The translations under genes and the position numbers were made by a program. The notes under the pieces are model-generated. The model ran no database searches and was not told where the DNA came from. It saw nothing but the letters and a program-made list of their open reading frames with translations. Positions 43,144 to 50,850 of a DNA stretch of 64,000 bases are shown one piece after another. The DNA is from Amycolatopsis aidingensis (GTDB taxonomy: Bacteria > Actinomycetota > Actinomycetes > Mycobacteriales > Pseudonocardiaceae), in the NCBI RefSeq assembly GCF_018885265.1, contig NZ_CP076538.1, forward strand, positions 5,678,001 to 5,742,000, given 5' to 3'. How positions within the stretch are numbered: the first letter of the stretch is position 1; each line of letters starts with the position of its first letter.

Positions 43144-43848
43144 GTGAACGTGGCTGATGAGCACCGGCTGGTGCTGTGGGACATCGACCTGACCCTCGTC
43201 GACCTGCGCGGACTGGGTGGCCAGTGGTACACCCGAGCACTGTCCGATGTAGTGGGTGTGACGCTACGTGAGATGCCGTCCTTCCCCGGCCGGACCGAAC
43301 GGGCGATCACCACCGAACTGCTCACCCAGCACGGCATCGAGGCCTCCGATGAGGTGCTGCAGCAGATCTGGGGCAAGCTGGTGGCGCTGTCCACCGAGGC
43401 GCAGCCCACGCTGGCCGAGTACGGGCACGCGCTACCCGGCGCCGCGGCCGCGCTGGACACGATGGCCGCTCAGGGCACCATCGTGCAGAGCCTGGTCACC
43501 GGCAACCTCCCCGAGGTCGCCCGGCACAAGCTCGCCGCGTTCGGCCTGCACGAGCACATCGAGTTCGACGTCGGCGGTTACGGCTACCTCTCGGCGAGCA
43601 GGCCGGAGCTGGTGGCGCACGCCGTGTCCCGTGCCTCGGCCAAGCACGCCAGGGCCTTCGGCCCGGAGTCGGTGGTGGTCGTCGGGGACACACCGCACGA
43701 CATCGACGCCGCGCTGCGGCACGGCGCGATCGGGATCGGCGTGGCCACCGGCAGCCACGGCGAGCGGGAGCTGTGGGACGCCGGAGCGCACGCGGTGTTC
43801 GCCGACCTCAGCGACACCGCCGCCGTGCTCGCCGCGGTCACCCGCTGA
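43144..43848 (+). CDS. HAD-superfamily hydrolase
   Basis: A 234-residue haloacid-dehalogenase-type phosphatase. Motif I is WDIDLTL (Asp nucleophile and the +2 Asp), motif II Thr in SLVTGN, motif III Lys/Arg region, and motif IV GDTPHDIDAA. The helical cap between motifs I and II indicates subfamily IA, phosphoglycolate-phosphatase or beta-phosphoglucomutase-like. GTG at 43144 follows TACGGT by 7 nt without a Shine-Dalgarno. The substrate is not predictable. Confidence 0.87.
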   Translation: MNVADEHRLVLWDIDLTLVDLRGLGGQWYTRALSDVVGVTLREMPSFPGRTERAITTELLTQHGIEASDEVLQQIWGKLVALSTEAQPTLAEYGHALPGAAAALDTMAAQGTIVQSLVTGNLPEVARHKLAAFGLHEHIEFDVGGYGYLSASRPELVAHAVSRASAKHARAFGPESVVVVGDTPHDIDAALRHGAIGIGVATGSHGERELWDAGAHAVFADLSDTAAVLAAVTR

Positions 43849-43855
43849 GCAGAGG

Positions 43856-45604
43856 TCAGGAACTGAGCAGAGTGTGGAGGTGCTCGACGGCCTCCGCCAC
43901 CGGGACCTCCGTGCGCTCGCCGGTGGCGCGGTCCTTGACCTCGACCACGCCGTTCGCCAGGCCCCTGCCGACCACCAGGATCGTCGGCACGCCCACCAGC
44001 TCGGCGTCGGCGAACTTCACCCCAGGGGTGACCTTGCGGTCGTCCAGCAGCACCCGGACACCACGCTCGGACAGCTCGGCTGCGATCCGCTCGCCGCCAT
44101 CGGCCACCGCCTCGTCCTTGCCCGCGATGACCACGTGCACATCCGCGGGCGCGACCGCACGCGGCCAGACCAGGCCCAGCTCGTCATGGTGCTGCTCGGC
44201 GATCGCGGCGACCAGCCGGGAGACGCCGATGCCGTAACTGCCCATGGTGATCCGGATCGGCTTCGAGTCGGCGCCGAGCGCGTCCAGCTCGAAGGCGTCG
44301 CTGTACTTGCGGCCGAGCTGGAAGACGTGCCCGATCTCGATCCCGCGGGCGGCCACCAGCACGCCCTCGCCATCCGGGGAGGGGTCGCCCTCGCGCACCT
44401 CGGCGGCCTCGATCGTGCCGTCCGGGGTGAAGTCCCGCCCGCACAGCAGGTCCACCACGTGGTGGTCCACCTTGTCCGCACCGGTCACCCAGGCGGTACC
44501 GCGCACGACTCGCGGGTCGACCAGGTAGCGGACCCCGTTGGCGGCCAGCGCGCCCGGACCGATGTAGCCCTTGACCAGGAAGGGGTTGGCCGCGAAATCG
44601 GCCTCCTCCAGCAGGCTGACCTCGGCGGGTTCGAGGGCGGCCTCCACCCGCTTGAGATCCACCTCGCGGTCACCGGGCACACCGATGCCGAGCAGCTGCC
44701 ACTGCTTCTCGCCCGGCTGCCGGGTTTTCACCAGCACGTTCTTCAGGGTGTCCGCGGCGGTGAAGGTGCGACCCAGGTCGGCGTCGTTCAGGAAGTCGAC
44801 CAGGGTCTCGATGGTCGGCGTGTTCGGCGTGTGGTGCACCTGCGCCTCGGGCCTGCCTTCCAGCGGCTGCTCGGGCGGGGCCGGGGTGGTGACGGCCTCC
44901 ACGTTGGCGGCGTAGCCGGAGCGGTCGCTGCGGACGTAGGTGTCCTCACCGGTCGGCGCCACGGCGAGGAACTCCTCCGAGGCGGAGCCGCCCATCGCGC
45001 CCGAGGTCGCCTGCACCACAACGTAATCGAGGCCGAGCCGGTCGAAGATCCGGATGTAGGCGTCCCGGTGCAGCTGGTAGGACCGCTGCAGGCCCTCGTC
45101 GTCGAGGTCAAAGGAGTAGGAGTCCTTCATCACGAACTCGCGGCTGCGCAGGATGCCCGCGCGGGGCCGTGCCTCGTCCCGGTACTTGGTCTGGATCTGG
45201 TACAGCATGACCGGGTAGTCCTTGTAGGAGCTGTACTCCCCCTTCACCGTGAGGGTGAACAGCTCCTCGTGGGTGGGTCCGAGCATGTAGTCGGCGCCCT
45301 TGCGGTCCTTCAGCCGGAACACGTTCGGGCCGTACTCGGTCCATCGGCCGCTCGTCTCGTAGGGCTCCTTCGGCAGCAGGGCCGGGAACTGGATCTCCTG
45401 CGAGCCGATGGCGGCCATCTCCTCGCGCACCACCGCCTCGATGTTGCGCAGCACCCGCAGGCCCAGCGGCAGCCAGGAGTACCCGCCGGGCGCGACCCTG
45501 CGGACGTAGCCCGCCCTGACCAGCAGCCGGTGGCTGGGAACTTCCGCGTCGGCCGGATCCTCCCGCAGCGTGCGGAGGAACAGCGACGACATCCTGGTGA
45601 TCAC
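43856..45604 (-). CDS. proS: Prolyl-tRNA synthetase (bacterial type)
   Basis: A 582-residue class II synthetase with the editing (INS) domain between motifs 2 and 3, as in bacterial ProS. Visible features: [17 protein letters not shown] at the start, motif 2 [16 protein letters not shown], the insertion with [13 protein letters not shown], motif 3 [13 protein letters not shown], and the anticodon-binding C-terminus. I chose GTG at 45604 because M. tuberculosis ProS begins with the same Met-Ile-Thr-Arg-Met-Ser; an ATG at 45592 is the alternative. It charges tRNA-Pro in the cytosol. Confidence 0.95.
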   Translation of the reverse strand: MITRMSSLFLRTLREDPADAEVPSHRLLVRAGYVRRVAPGGYSWLPLGLRVLRNIEAVVREEMAAIGSQEIQFPALLPKEPYETSGRWTEYGPNVFRLKDRKGADYMLGPTHEELFTLTVKGEYSSYKDYPVMLYQIQTKYRDEARPRAGILRSREFVMKDSYSFDLDDEGLQRSYQLHRDAYIRIFDRLGLDYVVVQATSGAMGGSASEEFLAVAPTGEDTYVRSDRSGYAANVEAVTTPAPPEQPLEGRPEAQVHHTPNTPTIETLVDFLNDADLGRTFTAADTLKNVLVKTRQPGEKQWQLLGIGVPGDREVDLKRVEAALEPAEVSLLEEADFAANPFLVKGYIGPGALAANGVRYLVDPRVVRGTAWVTGADKVDHHVVDLLCGRDFTPDGTIEAAEVREGDPSPDGEGVLVAARGIEIGHVFQLGRKYSDAFELDALGADSKPIRITMGSYGIGVSRLVAAIAEQHHDELGLVWPRAVAPADVHVVIAGKDEAVADGGERIAAELSERGVRVLLDDRKVTPGVKFADAELVGVPTILVVGRGLANGVVEVKDRATGERTEVPVAEAVEHLHTLLSS

Positions 45605-45728
45605 GTGTGCGCTCCTAGGGGCGAACCCGACGTAGACGTTCCGGAAAGCGTAGTCAACTGCCTGTGCCCGGCGCATGCGGGTTATGCGCGGCCGGAGACT
45701 GTCGTACCCCGGCGCTAGCGTGCGGCGC

Positions 45729-46082
45729 ATGACACTGACACTCGGCATGGTCACCATCGACTCCACCGATCCCCGGCTGCTGGCCGAGTTCTGGACGAAG
45801 GCGCTGGGCGGCGAGATCGACCAGGACTACGGCGAGTTCCTGATCCTCGCCCCTGGTCCGGGTGGCGGGCCCGCGATCGGGATCCAGCGGGTTCCCGAAC
45901 CGCGCGCCGGGAAGAACCGGGTCCATCTCGACTTCGGTGCCGAGGACCGGCGGGCCGAGGTCACCCGGCTGGTCGGGCTCGGCGCCACCGAACTGGAGGA
46001 ACACACCATCGCCGACTTCAGCTGGACGGTGCTCGCCGACCCGGAGGGCAATGTGTTCTGCGTCGGCCCCGCGCACGGCTGA
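45729..46082 (+). CDS. VOC/glyoxalase-fold protein
   Basis: A 117-residue protein with the vicinal-oxygen-chelate fold in two beta-alpha-beta-beta-beta modules ([25 protein letters not shown] and RVHLDF...[14 protein letters not shown]). Small VOC proteins of this type are often annotated as glyoxalase-like; no full metal site can be confirmed. ATG at 45729 sits 7 nt after TAGCGT, leaderless type. Confidence 0.82.
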   Translation: MTLTLGMVTIDSTDPRLLAEFWTKALGGEIDQDYGEFLILAPGPGGGPAIGIQRVPEPRAGKNRVHLDFGAEDRRAEVTRLVGLGATELEEHTIADFSWTVLADPEGNVFCVGPAHG

Positions 46083-46110
46083 GCGTGCCACCTGCGGTTA
46101 CCCTGCCGGG

Positions 46111-46941
46111 GTGCTGGTCCTGTTGCCGCCCTCGGAGACCAAGGCGCCCGGTGGGGACGGTCCACCGCTGGACTTGGACGCGCTGTCCTTTTCGGCGCTG
46201 AACCCGGTACGTGCCAAGCTGGCCGACGCGCTGGTCGATCTGGCCACCGACGTACCGGCTAGCCTGCGTGCGCTCAAACTGTCCGAACGGCAGCGGGACG
46301 AGGTGACCCGCAACGCCGAGTTATGGTCCGCGCCGACCCTGCCCGCGCTGCGGCGCTACACCGGCGTGCTCTACGACGCGCTGGACGTGCCCGGCCTGCG
46401 CAGGGCCGAGCTGGCGAAGGCGGGCAGGCGGCTGGCGGTCGCCTCGGCGTTGTTCGGGGTGCTGCGCGGTACCGACCGGATCCCGGCCTACCGGCTCTCC
46501 GGCGGCAGCGCCCTGCCCGCCGTGGGTCCGCTCGGCGGGTTCTGGCGCCCGGTGTTGGAGCCGGTGCTGGCGGCGGAACCGGGCCTGGTGGTGGATCTGC
46601 GGTCCGGGCCGTACGCCGCGCTGGCCAGGGTCCCCGGCGCCGTGACGGTCCGGGTGGTCAGCACGGACGCCCAGGGCAGGCGCACGACCGTCAGCCACCA
46701 CAACAAGGCATACAAGGGCAGGCTGGCCAGGGTGCTGGCGACCCTTCCGCGTGAACCGTCCACCGTGGACTCACTCGTCCGCGCGGTGGCCAAGGCCGGA
46801 CTCCCGATCGACCGGGTGGGCGAGCACGAGCTCGAGCTGACCGCCGACCCTGACTCGCAGGTCAACCGGCGTGTTTGCCGTTCCCGTAACCGGGTTTGCT
46901 CCCCATGGCCAACACGGTTACCTAGACGGCCAACACGGTGA
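46111..46941 (+). CDS. yaaA: YaaA family peroxide stress protein, C-terminus altered by repeat element
   Basis: A 276-residue protein of the YaaA (DUF328) family: LVLLPPSETKAPGG at the N-terminus, the GTDRIPAYRLSGG segment and HHNKAYKGRLAR. In E. coli YaaA limits free iron during peroxide stress and binds DNA. The expected C-terminus is reached near ELELTADPDSQ; the last ~24 residues are Arg-rich and encoded by the GGCMAACRCG repeat element, so the natural end has been replaced. GTG at 46111 follows TACCCT by 6 nt, leaderless type. Confidence 0.83.
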   Translation: MLVLLPPSETKAPGGDGPPLDLDALSFSALNPVRAKLADALVDLATDVPASLRALKLSERQRDEVTRNAELWSAPTLPALRRYTGVLYDALDVPGLRRAELAKAGRRLAVASALFGVLRGTDRIPAYRLSGGSALPAVGPLGGFWRPVLEPVLAAEPGLVVDLRSGPYAALARVPGAVTVRVVSTDAQGRRTTVSHHNKAYKGRLARVLATLPREPSTVDSLVRAVAKAGLPIDRVGEHELELTADPDSQVNRRVCRSRNRVCSPWPTRLPRRPTR

Positions 46942-47021
46942 CGTGGAGAGCAAACTCGCGCGCGTGGGCGGCCAACGCGTGCGCGGGAACGGCAAACGCG
47001 TGCGCGTGGGCGGCAAACACG
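46870..47021. repeat. Second array of GGCMAACRCG repeat units
   Basis: Two inverted units (46870-46880, 46892-46900) precede six direct units (46907-46917, 46928-46938, 46949-46966, 46970-46985, 46991-47008, 47012-47021). The first unit with its flank (CGTGTTTGCCGTTCCCG) pairs, with one mismatch, with the unit around 46983-46999. The core and the TGCGCGTG extension are the same as at 26.7 kb. It lies at the convergent yaaA/protease junction. Confidence 0.8.
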
Positions 47022-47062
47022 ACGGGGCCCCTGCCACTGGAGCAGGGTGGCAGGGGCCCGTC
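47021..47062. terminator. Terminator-like hairpin at the end of the subtilase operon
   Basis: A stem of about 16 bp with one bulge (GACGGGGCCCCTGCCAC at 47021-47037 against 47047-47062) directly after the repeat array and 32 bp beyond the protease stop on the minus strand. Confidence 0.7.
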
Positions 47063-47094
47063 GTTCCGGAGGATCCGCTCGCGGCTGCCGGGGG

Positions 47095-48957
47095 TCAGCC
47101 GAAGCGGGTCACGGTCAGGGTGTAGGTGGCCGATCCGGTGGCGCCGTCGGCGTCGGTGGCCGTGACGGTGATCTCGTGCGTACCGGGCGGGGTCTGGAAG
47201 TTGGTCCAGATCCACGCGGTGGCGCTACCGCCGTTGCTGATCGTGCCGGGGTGGAACTGCACGCTGACCCCGGAGGGGGCGTCCGCCGACAGGGTCAGGT
47301 TCCCGCTGCCGCCGGAGGCGCTCACCTGGGTCTGGGCCAGGAAGCCCTGCTGCACGCTGCCCGAGGAGGGCGAGAGGCTGACCTCGACATCTCCGTCCGG
47401 GGGCTGGGTGCCATCGCCAACGGTGAGGGTCACCGTGGCGCTGTTCGACCCGGAGGACCCGGTGCCGGTGATGGTCACCTGGTAGCTGCCCTCGGGGGTC
47501 GAGGAGGCGGTGTCCAGCGTGACCTTCGCCTTGTCACCCGTTGTCAGCGACGAAGGCTGGAACACCGCTTCGGCCCCCGAGGGCAGCCCGCTCGCCGACA
47601 GCTCGATGTCCTCCGGGCCCTGCTCACCCGCGGTGGTGGACACCGTTGCCGACGCATACCCCCCTGCCTCGACGCTCACCGAGGACGGGGACACCGAGAC
47701 GCCGAACTCACCGGGCTCCGGGTCGGGATCGCCGCCCCCGCCGATGAATCCGGTGTACAGCAGCTTGTTCGGGGAACCGCTGCCCGGGTTGCCGACCGCG
47801 CCGGAGGTGGCATTGCCGGTGATCTCCTGCGCGACCTTCGCCGGGGTCGCCGACTTGTCGGTCTGCAGGTACAGAGCGGCGGCACCGGCCACATGCGGGC
47901 TGGCCATCGAGGTGCCGCTCATCGTGCTGGACCCACCGTCGATACCGGTGGACACGATGCTGCCGCCCGGGGCGAACAGGTCGAGGCAACTGCCGTAGTT
48001 GGAGAAGCTCGACCGGCCGTCACCCTGGTTGGTCGAACCGACGGTGAGCGCCTCGGGCACCCTGGCCGGGCTGTAGTCGCAGGCGTCCGCGCCGCTGTTG
48101 CCCGCGGCCACCGCCACCACGAAACCCTTGTCCACAAGCGCCTTGACCTGCTCGTCACCGACACCGGTGGTGTCCATGCCGAGGCTCATGTTCACCACGG
48201 CGGGAGTGGTGCCGTTCTGCGCCACCCACTCCATCGAGCTGACCGTGGCCGAGTCCGGAGCGCTGCCACCGCAACCGAGCGAGCGCACCGCGACGATGTC
48301 CACCTTCTTGGCAAGGCCGTAGGTCTTGCCGCCGATGGTGCCCGCCACATGGCTGCCGTGCCCGTTGCAGTCCTGCGCCTCGGAGTCGTCGTCCACGAAG
48401 TCGTAGCCGTAGCTCGCCCGGCCTTCCCACTCCGGGTTGGACGGCGCGATCCCGGTGTCGATCACGTACGCGGTGATGTCCGATGCCGTGTTGTTGTAGG
48501 TGTACGAATCGTCCAGTGTGGACTCACGCTGGTCCACCCTGTCCTGCCCCCAGGACGGCGGATTCGGCTGGGTGTCCGCGATCCGGGTGGTTCCGTCCTC
48601 GTACACCGTGCGTACCGCGGGGTCCGCCGCCAGCCGCTTGGCCTCACCCTGCGACAGCTGCCGCACCGAGAAGCCCTGGATGGTCGCGGTGTAGGTGTCG
48701 TTCAGCGCACCGCCGTAGCGCTGCGCCAGCGAGGCCGCGGCCTGCTCGATCGCCTCCGGGCTGGAGGTGGCCTGCACGCCGTCCTTCAGCACCACGATGT
48801 AGCTGCCCTTGACGTGCTGGTCGGCCTGCACGATCTCGCCGCCTGCGGGCTCGGCTGCCACCGGGCCCGCCGCACCGATGGCCATCGCGAAGGCGGCACC
48901 GGCGACCCCGGTCGCGCGCAGCAGCCCGCGTCTCGAGGTTCTTCTCTCGACTCTCAT
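47095..48957 (-). CDS. Tat-exported subtilisin-like protease with two C-terminal Ig/PKD-like domains
   Basis: A 620-residue S8 protease. The signal peptide has a twin-Arg motif (SRRGLLRATG) and AAEPAG cleavage, suggesting Tat export. An I9 propeptide follows (GSYIVVLKDG to about residue 125), then the catalytic domain with Asp167, His200 and Ser350 (SGTSMASPH). Residues ~405-620 are two Ser/Thr/Gly-rich beta-sandwich repeats (FGVSVSPSSVSVEAG... and DVEVSLSPSSGSVQQG...), probably substrate- or wall-binding. ATG at 48957 has GAGAGGA. It is the second gene of a two-protease operon, 26 bp after the first. Confidence 0.9.
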   Translation of the reverse strand: MRVERRTSRRGLLRATGVAGAAFAMAIGAAGPVAAEPAGGEIVQADQHVKGSYIVVLKDGVQATSSPEAIEQAAASLAQRYGGALNDTYTATIQGFSVRQLSQGEAKRLAADPAVRTVYEDGTTRIADTQPNPPSWGQDRVDQRESTLDDSYTYNNTASDITAYVIDTGIAPSNPEWEGRASYGYDFVDDDSEAQDCNGHGSHVAGTIGGKTYGLAKKVDIVAVRSLGCGGSAPDSATVSSMEWVAQNGTTPAVVNMSLGMDTTGVGDEQVKALVDKGFVVAVAAGNSGADACDYSPARVPEALTVGSTNQGDGRSSFSNYGSCLDLFAPGGSIVSTGIDGGSSTMSGTSMASPHVAGAAALYLQTDKSATPAKVAQEITGNATSGAVGNPGSGSPNKLLYTGFIGGGGDPDPEPGEFGVSVSPSSVSVEAGGYASATVSTTAGEQGPEDIELSASGLPSGAEAVFQPSSLTTGDKAKVTLDTASSTPEGSYQVTITGTGSSGSNSATVTLTVGDGTQPPDGDVEVSLSPSSGSVQQGFLAQTQVSASGGSGNLTLSADAPSGVSVQFHPGTISNGGSATAWIWTNFQTPPGTHEITVTATDADGATGSATYTLTVTRFG

Positions 48958-48983
48958 CTCATTCCTCTCCGGCCGGGGCACGA

Positions 48984-50588
48984 TCAGAACTGGATGCCGA
49001 AGCTGTCGATGTGCCCGGTGTCGTAGGAGTAGGTGTCCTGCACCCGCAGCTGCCAGGTGCCGTTCTTCGTCTCGGACGAGGTGTCCACCCGGTAGGTCTC
49101 GTTCACATCGTCCGAGCTGTCCCAGCCGGGCTGCTTCAGGTTGTAGGCGGTGCCGCTCGGGCCGATCAGGTCGATCCGCAGGTCACCGACGTAGGTGTGC
49201 TTGATCGCCACCGCGACCTGGGTGCCGGTGGTGCCGTTGCCCTCGCAGCCGGTCACCTCCAGCGTGCTGGTCACCGCGTCACCGTTGTCCGGAATGGACA
49301 CGTCGTCACCATTGGTGCCGCCGTCACAGGTCGGGTCGGGGTCGCCGCCACCGTCATTCAGGTAGCTGATGTTCAGCAGCTCGTTCGGCGAGCCGAACCC
49401 GACGTCGCTCAGGACGCCGGACAGGGCGTTGTCCACCAGCGCGTCCCGCACCTGCTGCGGGCTCGCCGAGGGGTTCTCCGCGAGGTGCAGGGCCGCGGCA
49501 CCGGCCACGTGCGGGGTCGCCATCGAGGTGCCGTTGATCGTGTTGGTGGCGCTGTCACCGGTGTACCAGGCGGACTTGATGTCACTGCCAGGGGCGAAGA
49601 TGTCAAGGCAGCTGCCGTAGTTGGACTCCGCGCCGGGGATCTCCGGCCAGGTGGAGCGCTCGTCGTCCTGGTTGGAGGCACCCACGGTGATCGCTTCCTC
49701 GGTCCGCGCGGGCGAGGAGTTGCAGGCGTCCTCACCCGAGTTGCCCGCGGCCACCGCCATCTGCACGCCCGCGTCGATCACGCCACGCACGGCGTTGTCC
49801 ACCGAACTGCTGGCGCCACCGCCAAGGCTCATGTTGCCGATCGAAGGGCCGCTGGCGTTGTCGGCCACCCAGTCCAGCGCGTCGATGATGCCCGCGTACG
49901 AACCACGGCCGTCGCAGCCGAGTACCCGCACGCCGACGATGTCGACCTGCTTGGCCACCCCGTAGGTGCTGCCGCCGATGGTGCCCGCCACATGCGTGCC
50001 GTGCCCGTTGCAGTCGTTGGCCACCGGGTCGTTGTCCACGAAGTCGTAGCCGTTGCTGGCCCGGTTGCCGAACTCGTTGTGGCTGATCCGCACCCCGGTG
50101 TCCAGGACGTAGGCGGTGACGCCGCTGCCCGCGCTGTCCGGGTAGGTGTAGGAGTCGTCTCCCGGCAGGTTCTCCTGGTCCAGCCGGTCCAGGCCCCACT
50201 CCGGGTTGTCCTGGGTACCGCTGGCGTAGGCGTAGGCGTTCTGCTCGACATAGGCGACATCGGGGTCGGCGGCCAGCCGCAGGGCGTCCCGCTCGGACAT
50301 CTTCGCCGAGAAGCCGCGCAGCACCGTGCCGTAGGTCCGGTCGAGGGCACCCTGGTACTTCCCGGCGAGCCGCTCCGCGGTGGCTTCGACGGCCTGGGTG
50401 GAGACCTCGCCGTCCTTCAGGACCACGATGTAGCTGCCGTCGATCGCGTTCGGCGCCTCGGCGCCGAGGATCTCGCCGGCAGGCTCGGCCGCGGCACCGC
50501 CTGCCGCGGTCATGGCCGCGAGGGCGGTGGCCCCGGCGACGACGCTCCCGCATGCGATCCGCAGTCGGGACCGATGGTGTTCACGCAT
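48984..50588 (-). CDS. Secreted subtilisin-like protease with proprotein-convertase P domain
   Basis: A 534-residue S8 protease with a Sec signal peptide (ATALAAMTAAGGAAA-E), an I9 propeptide (GSYIVVLKDG), and catalytic Asp163 (YVLDTGV), His196 (NGHGTHVAGT) and Ser355 (NGTSMATPH). The C-terminal ~105 residues form a P domain (VAVAIKHTYVGDLRIDLIGPSG ... DTYSYDTGHIDSF), typical of convertase-type and some bacterial proteases and often needed for folding or binding. It shares its I9 and catalytic layout with the next gene, so the two are tandem paralogues. ATG 50588 with GGAG. Confidence 0.92.
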   Translation of the reverse strand: MREHHRSRLRIACGSVVAGATALAAMTAAGGAAAEPAGEILGAEAPNAIDGSYIVVLKDGEVSTQAVEATAERLAGKYQGALDRTYGTVLRGFSAKMSERDALRLAADPDVAYVEQNAYAYASGTQDNPEWGLDRLDQENLPGDDSYTYPDSAGSGVTAYVLDTGVRISHNEFGNRASNGYDFVDNDPVANDCNGHGTHVAGTIGGSTYGVAKQVDIVGVRVLGCDGRGSYAGIIDALDWVADNASGPSIGNMSLGGGASSSVDNAVRGVIDAGVQMAVAAGNSGEDACNSSPARTEEAITVGASNQDDERSTWPEIPGAESNYGSCLDIFAPGSDIKSAWYTGDSATNTINGTSMATPHVAGAAALHLAENPSASPQQVRDALVDNALSGVLSDVGFGSPNELLNISYLNDGGGDPDPTCDGGTNGDDVSIPDNGDAVTSTLEVTGCEGNGTTGTQVAVAIKHTYVGDLRIDLIGPSGTAYNLKQPGWDSSDDVNETYRVDTSSETKNGTWQLRVQDTYSYDTGHIDSFGIQF

Positions 50589-50652
50589 CAGGTACTCCGT
50601 TTCATCCGGCGCGGCCGTCCGCAGGGGTCAGGGATGAATCACTGACGGCCAC

Positions 50653-50664
50653 GTGGGATCCCAC
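50653..50664. promoter_or_regulatory. 12-bp perfect palindrome GTGGGATCCCAC
   Basis: It lies 65 bp upstream of the protease operon start on the minus strand, in the divergent region before the LAL regulator. A TTTTG tract follows. Confidence 0.4.
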
Positions 50665-50701
50665 TTTTGAGCGTCACCATCGGGTGAACAACCGAGGCTG
50701 C

Positions 50702-50721
50702 GATACGTACCACTACGTATC
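50702..50721. promoter_or_regulatory. Perfect 20-bp dyad GATACGTA-CCAC-TACGTATC
   Basis: An 8-4-8 palindrome, AT-rich and exact, in the middle of the 262-bp divergent region between the subtilase operon and the LAL-type regulator. LuxR-family proteins bind dyads of about 20 bp, so it may be the operator of the divergent regulator. Confidence 0.6.
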
Positions 50722-50850
50722 TTTTGCCCGGCCGTAACGCTTCGACCTGCGCAATGACTGTCGGATCGCGGGCAGCCCACTTAGACTCGTTTGATCATCC
50801 GGCCACACCGGTTCGGGTGAACCGCAGCGTTGCGAGCCTTGGGAGCGGCA

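Noticed and set aside
43268..45718. 816-codon open frame on the plus strand
   Set aside because: Antisense shadow of proS and out of frame with the HAD gene.
45605..45728. T-box or other riboswitch before proS
   Set aside because: No specifier stem, antiterminator or T-box core can be seen in the short upstream region.
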